A stretch of 64,000 nt of DNA, taken from the NCBI RefSeq assembly GCF_011927905.1, contig NZ_JAATJL010000001.1, positions 248,001-312,000 of the forward strand, in the 5' to 3' direction. Source of the DNA: Arthrobacter pigmenti (GTDB taxonomy: Bacteria > Actinomycetota > Actinomycetes > Actinomycetales > Micrococcaceae). The translations under genes and the position numbers were made by a program. The notes beneath the pieces are model-generated. The model was not told the origin of the DNA. It did no database searches and saw only the letters and a program-made list of their open reading frames with translations. Shown one piece after another: positions 52,794 to 61,070 of this stretch (position 1 is the stretch's first letter; each line of letters begins with the position of its first letter).

Positions 52794-53237
52794 ATGCCCG
52801 TTGATCCCGTCAGCGCCGCTCCTCCCAGCTTTCAACCCGGGGCCGCGGAGCGTTCGCCGAAGCAGTCGATGGACGGCGAGGTGTTCATGTCGCTGCTGGT
52901 CAGCCAGCTGCGGAACCAGGACCCGAGTTCGCCCATGGACACCAATGCCATGATCGCCCAGACCACCCAGCTGGCGATGATGGAGAAGATGAACGAGGTC
53001 GCCTCCCTCACTGAGGAGGGGTTTTTCCTCGGTATGCGTTCGGCTGCCGCGGACCTGATTGACCGTGAGGTCAGCTACCTCGACGACGGCGGCGAGACCC
53101 TCACCGGCACCGCGACCGCCGTCTCCTACGCCGGGCCTGTCCCGATCGTGACCGTCGACGGTGAGGCGATAGCGCTCGATGCCATTGCCGGAATCGTTGG
53201 CGACACGCTTCCCGTCGAACCTCAAACTCTCGTCTAA
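52794..53237 (+). CDS. flgD: Flagellar hook capping protein FlgD
   Basis: A 147-residue scaffold for hook assembly. Conserved FlgD segment DGEVFMSLLVSQLRNQDPSSPMDTNAMIAQTTQLAMMEKMNEVASL (about 23-68). Shorter than proteobacterial FlgD (about 220), lacking most of the C-terminal FlgD_Ig region, as is common in Gram-positives. gaaagg RBS. Followed by flgE after 23 bases. Confidence 0.93.
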   Translation: MPVDPVSAAPPSFQPGAAERSPKQSMDGEVFMSLLVSQLRNQDPSSPMDTNAMIAQTTQLAMMEKMNEVASLTEEGFFLGMRSAAADLIDREVSYLDDGGETLTGTATAVSYAGPVPIVTVDGEAIALDAIAGIVGDTLPVEPQTLV

Positions 53238-53260
53238 CCTCGCTCCGAAAGGCGTTCCTC

Positions 53261-54436
53261 ATGCTTCGCTCTCTGTACTCCGGAATCTCCGGTCTCCGTT
53301 CGCACCAGACCATGCTCGATGTCACCGGCAACAACATCGCCAATGTGAACACCGCGGGCTTCAAGTCATCCTCCACACAGTTCCAGGACACCCTTTCCCA
53401 GCTGACGCAGGGGGCGGGCGGGCCGCAGGCAGCTGTTGGCGGCACCAACCCGGCGCAGGTTGGTCTCGGTGTGCAGGTTGCCGGGATCTCGACCAACTTC
53501 GCGCAGGGTTCGGCGCAGGCCACCGGCCGGGCCACGGACATGATGGTTGCAGGCGACGGCTTTTTCATCACCCGCTCCGGCAACGAGACGCTCTACACCC
53601 GTGCAGGTGCTTTCGAGTTCGACGCCGATGGTCGCCTCGTTTCCCCGGACGGTGGCATTGTGCAGGGCCGGTCGGCGGTGAACGGGCAGATCAACCCGGG
53701 TGCCGCCGTCGGCGACATCACGGTGCCGCGCGATGCTGTCTCGCCTGCGGCGGCCACCAACGCTGCAGTCGTGACGGGCAATCTGCCCTCCGACGCGGCC
53801 GTTGGAACTTCCCTGGTGCAGGACATTGAGGTGTACGACGGCGGCGGCGATCCACGCACCCTGGCGCTCACCTTCACGAAGACCGCGGCGGGTTGGGATG
53901 TAGCGGGTAACGACGGCGGCGGTGCCACCGGCACCGGGGCGATCACCTTCGACGCGAGCGGCAACCTGACCGGTGGAGGGACCCTGGCACTTGGCGGTAT
54001 CGGCGTCGACCTGAGTGCGCTCACCGGGTACGCCGAGCTGTCCACAGTGTCGATCGAGTCGCAGAACGGTCGGCCCGCGGGGACGCTGGAGTCCTTCAGC
54101 CTGTCCGAGGATGGGACGCTGATCGGTTCCTTCAGCAACGGCGGCAGGCAGCCGTTGGGCCAGATTGCACTGGCTGGCTTCGTGAACCCCGCGGGTCTGG
54201 AGAAGGCAGGATCGTCCTCGTACCGGGTAACTGAAAACTCCGGCGATGCCGCGGTAGGCGCCGCGGGCGAAGACGGTCTGGGATCGCTGGCGGGCGGGAT
54301 GCTTGAGATGTCCAATGTTGATCTGTCGCAGGAGTTCACCAATCTGATCGTGGCGCAGCGCGGCTTCCAGGCGAATGCGCGCATCATCACGACGTCGGAT
54401 GAGGTGCTGCAGGAGCTGTCGAACCTGAAGCGCTAG
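53261..54436 (+). CDS. flgE: Flagellar hook protein FlgE
   Basis: A 391-residue hook subunit. N-terminus MLRSLYSGISGLRSHQTMLDVTGNNIANVNTAGFKSSSTQFQDTLSQ and C-terminus GGMLEMSNVDLSQEFTNLIVAQRGFQANARIITTSDEVLQELSNLKR are typical. Middle: VAGDGFFITRSGNETLYTRAGAFEFDADGRLVSPDGGIVQG (FlgE domains). Last gene of this flagellar block; accessory genes follow instead of flbD. Confidence 0.95.
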   Translation: MLRSLYSGISGLRSHQTMLDVTGNNIANVNTAGFKSSSTQFQDTLSQLTQGAGGPQAAVGGTNPAQVGLGVQVAGISTNFAQGSAQATGRATDMMVAGDGFFITRSGNETLYTRAGAFEFDADGRLVSPDGGIVQGRSAVNGQINPGAAVGDITVPRDAVSPAAATNAAVVTGNLPSDAAVGTSLVQDIEVYDGGGDPRTLALTFTKTAAGWDVAGNDGGGATGTGAITFDASGNLTGGGTLALGGIGVDLSALTGYAELSTVSIESQNGRPAGTLESFSLSEDGTLIGSFSNGGRQPLGQIALAGFVNPAGLEKAGSSSYRVTENSGDAAVGAAGEDGLGSLAGGMLEMSNVDLSQEFTNLIVAQRGFQANARIITTSDEVLQELSNLKR

Positions 54437-54606
54437 CTACGCCGTCTACGGCATTACCGTTCAGTAACGTTCGGGCGTTGGGGGCTCTCCAGGGCTGACG
54501 AAGTGAGCCGCAGACGTAAGGCTGAAGGAACTTAAGCCGTCGATTGCTTGTGCGCCGGGACGAATGGGGGCGTCAGCATCGGCCCAATTGCGGGGAATCG
54601 GAGTAA

Positions 54607-55032
54607 ATGATGACGCATCAGAGGCTAAGTTCTGGACGCAAGGCATTGAATGCGGCGTTTTTGGCTCTTGTCGTCGTTATGGTTGCGTCGCTGTATTCCC
54701 TCAACCGAGGCCGGGAGGGATTTGCCCGTTCCGAGGAGCTTGCTGACCTGTTCCTGCTCTGGTGGGCGATAGCGACGGTCGTAGGCTGCGGCGCTGTCGT
54801 TGCTCGCAGAGTGGGCCTCGGGCCGGCACGGTTGATGGAGGGCATCTGGTTTTTCGCTATCGGCTCTATCGTGGGAATCGTTGCGGCGGCCACGGACTGG
54901 TCAGTGGCCACGGACTGGACCAGTGGTGTCGAAGGACAGGGACCGGTGATGTTGACTGTTCCGCTGTTGTTCGCGCTCACTGGTTCGATGTTTGAGAAGA
55001 CTAGGAAGTCGACGGAGCCAGCGCGGGTCTGA
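54607..55032 (+). CDS. Small multi-pass membrane protein, unknown
   Basis: A 141-residue protein with four hydrophobic segments: ALNAAFLALVVVMVASLYSL (about 14-33), LFLLWWAIATVVGCGAVVA (about 47-65), GIWFFAIGSIVGIVAAATDW and VMLTVPLLFALTGSMFEK. I do not recognise the family. It heads an accessory stretch separating flgE from flbD. Followed 48 bases later by a second small membrane protein, probably co-transcribed. Confidence 0.65.
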   Translation: MMTHQRLSSGRKALNAAFLALVVVMVASLYSLNRGREGFARSEELADLFLLWWAIATVVGCGAVVARRVGLGPARLMEGIWFFAIGSIVGIVAAATDWSVATDWTSGVEGQGPVMLTVPLLFALTGSMFEKTRKSTEPARV

Positions 55033-55080
55033 CGCTTGTCGTACTGACGCGTGGGTATGAGTAGAAATAGGGGAAATTTC

Positions 55081-55383
55081 GTGAACGACGCCGCACGGCT
55101 CCACAAACGGACGTTGACCGTCGGAATTGCGTTGGGAGTTTTAGGGCTTCTCGTCCTGCTCGTCGGTGACTATCTGCTCCTCCAATATGGTGCCGTCTCC
55201 TTCCAAGCGTCGAACGGGTTCTTCTTCTTTCTGACGAGGCTGTCCGCGATTGGCAGCGTTGCCTTGCTGCCGTTCTCTGCGGCGCTGGTGTCAGCCGCGC
55301 TGGTGATGAAGTACTGGGACAAGCGGCTGCAGGCGTTGGGCGCCCCAGACGAGGACGACGACGCCGGCCCGGACCTTCACTAG
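55081..55383 (+). CDS. Small two-pass membrane protein, unknown
   Basis: A 100-residue protein with hydrophobic segments LTVGIALGVLGLLVLLVGDYLLL (about 11-33) and LSAIGSVALLPFSAALVSAALVM (about 55-77) and an acidic tail (DEDDDAGPDLH). GTG start at 55081 selected because aggggaa is five bases upstream. Family not recognised. Confidence 0.6.
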   Translation: MNDAARLHKRTLTVGIALGVLGLLVLLVGDYLLLQYGAVSFQASNGFFFFLTRLSAIGSVALLPFSAALVSAALVMKYWDKRLQALGAPDEDDDAGPDLH

Positions 55384-55658
55384 CTGATCGCGAGCATGTG
55401 CCTGTCGTGTTCCAGGCGGGACGCGGCAGTCGGATCATCACAACTGGTCAGCGCCCGGTGATAACCACCTGATCAGCTGGCAGGTGTTGACGCGGTGCCG
55501 GTGGTCAACGGGTGAAGGTCTGCCAGTTGCACGGAGCGTGAACATGACTCAACGCTCACCTAGCCCCTTGTCCGTATCGGCGGGGCATTGAGACAGGACG
55601 AAGCGCATTACTGAAGACGCTTCTCGTCCCATTTGGCCCCAGCCTGGCTACTCGTTCT

Positions 55659-57407
55659 CTAGAAGGGTGGTGGTGGTTCGGGGAGGGTGGTGTAGGTTTT
55701 GCCGGCGAGTGAGGTGATGTGCATTGCTCCGGATGGGGTTGTTTGGGTGTCTGCCCAGATGCCTTCGGTTTTGAGTGTGTGGTGGAGTTTGCATCGGGGC
55801 GCGAGGTTGCTGAGTTCGGTGTTGCCGCCGTGGGCCCAGGGGGTGGTGTGGTCGATTTCTGAGGTCCAGGCGGATCGGTTGCAGCCGGGGTGGATGCAGG
55901 TTGGGTGGGTGATCCGTACCCAGTCCTGGAGGTGTTTGGGTGGGCGGTATCTGTCCCGGCCGACGCTGAGGACGGCACCGGTTTCGGGGTGGACGAGGAT
56001 TCTGGTGAAGCTGGGTGCGTGGGCTGCGAGGTTGCGGGCGGTTTCCGGGTCGATGGGCCCGTAACCGTCCAGCAGGCCATTCGCGCACCCGTCCAGGTCA
56101 GGGGCGCCGGCACGCATACCGGCACCGGGAACAGCACAGTTCGAGTACGGGCCGTTCAAGTCAGGGCCGAAATCAGCACCCGGACCAGTACCGGACGCGT
56201 CTGAACCGTTCGAACCATTCTTAACCGGATCCGCAGCGTCCCAACTGGAACCATTCGCATGGACGCCGCGGCGGTGGTCGCCAACGGTATCGAGGTTTCC
56301 TGCTCCTACGCTGACGGGATCTGGGTCGTTGTCGCCAGTTCCTGTGCTCGATCCTCCGACACCGCTGTCGGTGGCGTTCTGCCAGTTGGGTTTGCGGTGT
56401 CCGAGGAGGGTCATGACGGGGACGGTGATGTATACGTTCGCGTTGATGCCGCGGTGGCCGGTGCCGTTCTTCGGGTCCCCGGTGCAGGTGTGGGTGAGGA
56501 CGTCGGTGAAGACGTCCGCACGGAGTTGGTTGAGGGTGCGGGGTTCCTCCGGGCTTTGCAGGGAGCGGGCTGCGGCGTTGACCCGGTTGAAAATCCCGTG
56601 CGCTTGTTCCGCGGGCAGGTACGCGCCGAGCCAGGCCATACCGTCCTGCTCGGGCTGGATGGCGACGTCCCGGTCTTTCACGGCCCGTTTGCGGCGTTCG
56701 ATGATCGATTCCGGATGCAGTTCCTCACGTAACCGTCGGCACCGTTGTGCCAGTTTGGGACGGGTCAATCCGGTGGCGGTGTCCAGGACTTCCTCCTCGT
56801 ACCCTGGCATCGCCTCGGTTGGGATGGACCCGGATTCCTGCACGATCACCTGGGCTTGGACGGGGCTGAGAGTCCCGGATTCGAGGGCTTCCCAGGTGGC
56901 CGGTAGATCCTCACACAGGGTGAGCGCTTCACTGAGCATCTGCTGCGCCGTCCGGCCCGGTACCCGCAACAAGGGTGCGATCTCCTGGGCGGCTAACGTG
57001 AAGCCCGTCCCGGGGCGGTCCAACCCGGTCCGGAAGACCTCGTCCCCGTGCATCTGATGGAACACCTGGGCAAGCAATGCCGCTGACTGCGCGGCAGCCC
57101 ACGAGGTGAGCCGGTCAGCAGCCCGTATCAGGTCCAGTGCGTCCGGTAGGCCCTGCAACCACGGATTCTCATCCGTGAGCATCGCGACCAACGCCTTCGG
57201 ACCAGCGGCCTCCACACGTTCGCGCTCATCCTCAGCCGAGGAACCGCCCTCGAAATCCGCAGAACGGCCTGAATCGAACCTGTTCTCATCAAACCGCGGA
57301 CCGAGGCAGGACAGACCATCACAAGCGGCATCGCGCGGGCATGCGCAGGTAGTCCCACTTGCTTCCCCGGCAGGGGAACCGGCTTCTGCTGTCGCTGATC
57401 CGTTCAT
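55659..57407 (-). CDS. HNH endonuclease-signature 13E12-repeat (DUF222) protein
   Basis: A 582-residue member of the actinobacterial 13E12 repeat family. N-terminal DUF222 domain (about 60-300: PWLQGLPDALDLIRAADRLTSWAAAQSAALLAQVFHQM... LRRLREELHPESIIERRKRAVKDR), a Gly/Asp/Ser-rich variable linker (about 340-440), and C-terminal HNH motif CIHPGCNRSAWTSEIDHTTPWAHGGNTELSNLAPRCKLHHTLKT (about 520-560). These are abundant in Micrococcales genomes, often as repeated near-identical copies, and behave as mobile or recombination-active elements. Biological role unclear. Confidence 0.9.
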   Translation of the reverse strand: MNGSATAEAGSPAGEASGTTCACPRDAACDGLSCLGPRFDENRFDSGRSADFEGGSSAEDERERVEAAGPKALVAMLTDENPWLQGLPDALDLIRAADRLTSWAAAQSAALLAQVFHQMHGDEVFRTGLDRPGTGFTLAAQEIAPLLRVPGRTAQQMLSEALTLCEDLPATWEALESGTLSPVQAQVIVQESGSIPTEAMPGYEEEVLDTATGLTRPKLAQRCRRLREELHPESIIERRKRAVKDRDVAIQPEQDGMAWLGAYLPAEQAHGIFNRVNAAARSLQSPEEPRTLNQLRADVFTDVLTHTCTGDPKNGTGHRGINANVYITVPVMTLLGHRKPNWQNATDSGVGGSSTGTGDNDPDPVSVGAGNLDTVGDHRRGVHANGSSWDAADPVKNGSNGSDASGTGPGADFGPDLNGPYSNCAVPGAGMRAGAPDLDGCANGLLDGYGPIDPETARNLAAHAPSFTRILVHPETGAVLSVGRDRYRPPKHLQDWVRITHPTCIHPGCNRSAWTSEIDHTTPWAHGGNTELSNLAPRCKLHHTLKTEGIWADTQTTPSGAMHITSLAGKTYTTLPEPPPPF

Positions 57408-57625
57408 GACTTCAGTCCATCACCTGCCACTGACAGAAATCGGCCCGATAAGAGCGACCAGATTATGCCCACAGCGAACACCCGAATGGTGAGCAATCCG
57501 AAGGTCCGCCCAGAGGCGCTCCGACCGTTAACGTCCTCACACAACAGGAAGCGCGACCACCCCGAGGCGCGCTCGAAACACCCGCTTCCGTTGCGGGGTC
57601 ACGCGTTAGCCATAGCGTGGTCGGA

Positions 57626-57700
57626 ATGAACAGCACGCGGCTCGGCCGGGACTTCGGGTGGTTATGGGCAGCCTACTCGGCGAGCTCTCTCGGCACCGCC
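57626..57700 (+). pseudogene. MFS transporter, N-terminal fragment
   Basis: Twenty-five codons reading MNSTRLGRDFGWLWAAYSAS and then SLGTA, the typical cytoplasmic start and first helix of a major-facilitator transporter. The match ends abruptly and the frame reaches a stop about 20 codons on. The rest is missing, so it is a truncated remnant next to IS30 debris. Confidence 0.55.
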
Positions 57701-57779
57701 GGAAGCATGGCATCTGCGGTCGAAGCGAACGATGCGAGTGCCAAGGGCCCCACGAGCGAGTAAGCGCGGGAGTTTGAAG

Positions 57780-58110
57780 AACATGGTGTCCATCCACCAC
57801 CGGCCAACCCATATCGAAGATCAAACCGAGATCGGTCATTTGGAAGGTGACCTTGTGATGGGTTCTCGCCCTTCAGCTGACGCAACGCTCGTTGATCGGA
57901 AGGCCAGGTACGTTCGCCTGGTGAACCTACCCTCAAGCTTCGGCGAGCTGCCGCTCGAACAACGCCTGTCGCTGACCTGAGGTCGAGGCAGGGAACTGGC
58001 CGAGCATCAGGAGCTCACGGCCGAACTGGGCCTGCATCTACTTCTGCGACAGACGCAGTCCTTGGCAGCGCAGCACGAACGAGAACACCAACTTGACTGG
58101 GCGACTTCTT
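57780..58110 (+). mobile_element. IS30-family transposase remnant (nonsense and frameshift)
   Basis: Conserved IS30 transposase pieces: IEDQTEIGHLEGDLVMG, then LVDRKARYVRLVNLP, then after an in-frame TGA at 57978-57980 (expected Trp in the SLTW motif) GRELAEHQELTAELGL, and in the +1 frame from 58036 IYFCDRRSPWQRSTNENTN. At least one nonsense mutation and one frameshift mark it as inactive. No N-terminal helix-turn-helix region or terminal repeats are evident. Confidence 0.85.
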
Positions 58111-58213
58111 CAGCCGCTTTTCGAACCGTCCACGTCCGCTACCGCTGTTCCAGGAGGATCCGCAAACGTGCTTGGAGACGGCGTCACTTTCTGGACTACC
58201 CGTGGTCCTTAGG

Positions 58214-58411
58214 ATGAGGCATGAGCAAGGCAGCAAGTGCGGGTTCTGGGTCCTCTTTCTAGTAGTGATGCTTCTTCGTCTACCAGCTCCTCGGATGGGT
58301 TGGCGTTCTGCATTATGGGAAAGGGGGGCTATAGGGGCAGGCACAGTACTCCCCATCAACCGAAAAGCGCAGCAGGACGAGCGCAAGGCACGCTTCCGCA
58401 GCGATGACTGA
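58214..58411 (+). pseudogene. Possible decayed small membrane-protein gene
   Basis: An open frame reading SKCGFWVLFLVVMLL, then losing hydrophobicity until AIGAGTVLPINRKAQQDERKAR. An alternate frame supplies a hydrophobic middle (VYQLLGWVGVLHYGKGG), so two frameshifts within a once-continuous small membrane protein is a plausible reading. Low confidence; it could be noise. Confidence 0.25.
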
Positions 58412-58477
58412 TTCCCGCTGAGGGATCGTCAAAGGGCGATCCCGGGCGACACTACGTTTTGGCATGGCAATCCCGGG

Positions 58478-58831
58478 TTACAGCCCGAGGTCCTTCCGCG
58501 ATGTCAGCGCCAGCCTCTCGACGAGGTCGGCGGGGATGGGATTGCTCGCCGGAAATGTGATGCCAGTCTTGGTGGCATTCAGCCCGGCGGCGGCGATCTC
58601 ATTGGTATGAGCGGTAATGGCTCCGGGGGAGAGGTAAAGGCCGCATTGCTTGCTGAAGGCGGCGTAACTGGCGACGATTGATCGCCCGATCCTGAACCCC
58701 GGCATGTTGTATTGAATGACTTCCTCCGCGTCTGGCAGGGTGCGCGCGAGCTGGGCACGCAACGTGGCCAGCAGTGGGCAGAACCGTTGCGGAGCCGCAG
58801 CGATGTACGCGTCGTGGTCGGAGAATGTCAT
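58478..58831 (-). CDS. DUF1801-domain protein
   Basis: A 117-residue soluble protein of the YdhG/DUF1801 type, built around PLLATLRAQLARTLPDAEEVIQYNMPGFRIGRSIVASYAAFSKQCGLYLSPGAI...TKTGITFPASNPIPADLVERLALTS. Frataxin-like fold; linked in some bacteria to iron handling, not established here. I chose ATG 58831; the longer in-frame opening lacks homology. No clear ribosome site. Confidence 0.8.
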   Translation of the reverse strand: MTFSDHDAYIAAAPQRFCPLLATLRAQLARTLPDAEEVIQYNMPGFRIGRSIVASYAAFSKQCGLYLSPGAITAHTNEIAAAGLNATKTGITFPASNPIPADLVERLALTSRKDLGL

Positions 58832-59356
58832 TCGACCATTGTTCAGCAAGGGGGTTCGTCCCTCAACAACGGGCCTCATCGTCGCATGGCGTCCGGTGCG
58901 GTGCTGGCCGCGCTCGGGCAGGGCCGAATCACCTGCGCATACTCCGAACCCATGCATCCGTTTGCGGATGGGCTTGGGGTCGAAGACCACCAATTTGTTG
59001 CCATGCCTCCTGAGGGTTCGGCGCCCGAGGCTTCCCCTGCTTTTAGGTCAGGGTCTACATTTTTGCCTATGGTGAAGACCGAGGGACCGCAGGTACGACG
59101 CTTCAAGATTGTGGGTAGTGTCGGCGTCATCTTGCTCCCCTCATCGGCGTACTACTCACGCTAACTGCACGTTGGAGTCGTTGGGCTGCTTCCGCTCTTC
59201 CGCTATCCTGATTACTTTCCCGTTGTGGCTCTTGGCGAAGCGGGAGCGAGGCGGCAGGCAGACTGTCGAATCAGATGCTCAATCTCGAAAACGAACGTTG
59301 AGGGATCCCCCACCGTGCCTGTCGGCAGTAGTTGGCTGGGATGAGTGATCGTGCCG
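58832..59356. other. Intergenic stretch without a confident gene
   Basis: About 525 bases. Plus-strand frames give a reading that ends VRRFKIVGSVGVILLP, and the next frame continues LIGVLLTLTARW, suggesting a frameshifted membrane-protein remnant around 59100-59170. I cannot name it and report no gene here. Confidence 0.4.
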
Positions 59357-59620
59357 TCATTCCGAAGGACTAATCCCATCGGATGCAGATCCAGTAATGC
59401 TCGTCTTGGTCTCATGCCGACTCACACGCACTCGCATCACGGCAAGTACAACCCATACTGCTGTTATCCCTGAACCTACGACAACGAAAAATATGTTGAT
59501 CCTCGTCCATCCCTCCTCCTCCAGCCGCAATAGAGGTGGGATGACCACGCAAACCCCCACGATGATTCCTATCCAAATCTGGAACGGGTGTGGGTACCGC
59601 CCACTCAATGAATGTGGCAT
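59357..59620 (-). CDS. Small two-pass membrane protein, hypothetical
   Basis: An 87-residue frame with two hydrophobic segments, FQIWIGIIVGVCVVIPPLL (about 13-31) and INIFFVVVGSGITAVWVVLAVM (about 41-62), and charged ends. ATG start; ribosome site poor (agggggc is too distant). Family not recognised; it may be real because the helix-loop-helix pattern is clean. Confidence 0.45.
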   Translation of the reverse strand: MPHSLSGRYPHPFQIWIGIIVGVCVVIPPLLRLEEEGWTRINIFFVVVGSGITAVWVVLAVMRVRVSRHETKTSITGSASDGISPSE

Positions 59621-59775
59621 GCCCCTAGCTTGCCCCCTGGAGGGGTCTAAGCAGAAGGAAGCTCAAGTGGAAATTATTTCGGTCCTGGTCGGAAGCGATC
59701 CCCACCGCGCCACCCGCCGATTCCTTGTTGGGACTTGAGCGCTTCGTGTCGGCACGAGGCTACCCGCCGGAGGAA

Positions 59776-60630
59776 CTAAGCCGCCTCAATCGGCAACCAC
59801 AACTGCCCGCGGCCGCTCGCGCCGTCGGGCTCTGGTTGCACGCTCAGCAGCTGCGGCCCGGGCGCCCACCGGTAGGGGTTGGCCGGGAACCACTCGGTGG
59901 CGGCGTTGGCCCAGAGATGCTGAAGGGCTTCCGGGAACTTCCCTTCGGCCTCGAACACCACCCACATACCGGCCGGAACCTCCTGCGACTCGAATCCGTC
60001 CGGCGCCGGTTGTGAACTCGCGACAGCCCGCCAGTAATCCAACACGCTGCCCTCTGTACCCGGTTCCTCTATGTTGTCCGTCACAGCGAGGGATCCGGCC
60101 GGGTCAACATCCGATAGCTCCGCCAGCCGCAACCGAACCGAAGGGTCAAGGCTCCGCTCGAATGCCTCAATATCCGGGTTTGGCCCCTCGTATACGAGCC
60201 CTACACGCGTCCGAACTCCGATCAGCCGGAAGGCTTCCTTGTCGACGATGCGGTGTTTCATATTGCTTCTCCCTTCAACTCGAAGATGAAATCTCAACTG
60301 GGGCTGGGAATGCAGTACGGCTCCAGGGCTCCGCGCCTCGGACGGCGTCAGCCCGTGCATAGTCTTGAACGCCCGGGCGAAAGCCTCAGCGGACCCATAC
60401 CCGTAGCGAATGGCCACATCCAATACCGGGTCACCGGCAAGAATCTCAGCGGTCGCCGCCGTGAGCCGCCGTCGTCGTATGTATTCCGACAGGGGCATGC
60501 CGGCCAGCGAAGCAAACATGCGCCGGAAGTGATATTCCGAAGTGAGGGCAACCCGCGCCAGCGCGCAGACGTCGATCGTCGTCGTCAGATCCGCTTCGAT
60601 GAGCTCAATCGCCCGGTTCCATTCCTGCAT
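59776..60630 (-). CDS. AraC-family regulator with GyrI-like effector domain
   Basis: A 284-residue regulator. N-terminal AraC DNA-binding domain (about 1-105): EWNRAIELIEADLTTTIDVCALARVALTSEYHFRRMFASLAGMPLSEYIRRRRLTAATAEIL...DVAIRYGYGSAEAFARAFKTMHGLTPSEAR. C-terminal GyrI-like/BacR effector-binding fold (about 125-284): VDKEAFRLIGVRT ... WVVFEAEGKFPEALQHLWANAATEWFPANPYRWAPGPQLLSV. Such proteins bind small hydrophobic molecules. I chose ATG 60630; GTG at 60639 is possible. It lies divergently from the flbD-motA-motB operon. Confidence 0.88.
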   Translation of the reverse strand: MQEWNRAIELIEADLTTTIDVCALARVALTSEYHFRRMFASLAGMPLSEYIRRRRLTAATAEILAGDPVLDVAIRYGYGSAEAFARAFKTMHGLTPSEARSPGAVLHSQPQLRFHLRVEGRSNMKHRIVDKEAFRLIGVRTRVGLVYEGPNPDIEAFERSLDPSVRLRLAELSDVDPAGSLAVTDNIEEPGTEGSVLDYWRAVASSQPAPDGFESQEVPAGMWVVFEAEGKFPEALQHLWANAATEWFPANPYRWAPGPQLLSVQPEPDGASGRGQLWLPIEAA

Positions 60631-60699
60631 ATCAATCACGCTACCGGGGCTGCACCACCGGACACCCGACAATCCTTGCCCGAACAAATCCTCCAACGC

Positions 60700-60726
60700 T
60701 TACAAAAAGGCGCTGCCGTCCGACAG
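60700..60726 (+). promoter_or_regulatory. Sigma-28-like promoter of flbD-motA-motB
   Basis: TTAC (60700-60703), 15-base spacer, TCCGACAG (60719-60726). It differs at one base of each box from TAAC-N15-TCCGATAG found before flagellin and flgB, with identical spacing, and lies about 50 bases before flbD. Confidence 0.6.
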
Positions 60727-60776
60727 TAAAGGGTGAGGCCATCAGGGGCCTTATCCAAACTGCCCAGGACGTGCCC

Positions 60777-61070
60777 ATGATCGTTGTCACCCGGCTCAAT
60801 GACAGCCAGTTCGCGGTGAACCCCGACCTCATCGAGAGGATCCACGCCAGCCCGGACACCACGCTGGTACTGGTGGACGGAGCCCAGTTCGTGGTGCGGG
60901 AATCAATGGAGCAGGTCATCGGGATGATCGCGTCCTACCGCGCGGAAATCATCCGACTCGCCCGCGACCTCCCCACGGGCACTGAAACCCCGCGCGCACT
61001 CGGTCTCGTGCCGGGACCAGGAACGACGACGACGACGGCCGCCGTCCCGCTGCGGCCCGGGAGGCAGTAG
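60777..61070 (+). CDS. flbD: FlbD-family flagellar protein
   Basis: A 97-residue small protein with the FlbD core MIVVTRLNDSQFAVNPDLIERIHASPDTTLVLVDGAQFVVRESMEQVIGMIASYRAEIIRLA. In many Gram-positives and spirochaetes it precedes motA. Function uncertain. Start ATG 60777 chosen over GTG 60771 because homologues begin MIVVTRLN and agga lies eight bases upstream. Immediately followed by motA. Confidence 0.88.
   Translation: MIVVTRLNDSQFAVNPDLIERIHASPDTTLVLVDGAQFVVRESMEQVIGMIASYRAEIIRLARDLPTGTETPRALGLVPGPGTTTTTAAVPLRPGRQ

Noticed and set aside
55890-57057. Plus-strand frames opposite the 13E12 gene
   Set aside because: Antisense shadows; the minus-strand frame is continuous with DUF222 and HNH domains.
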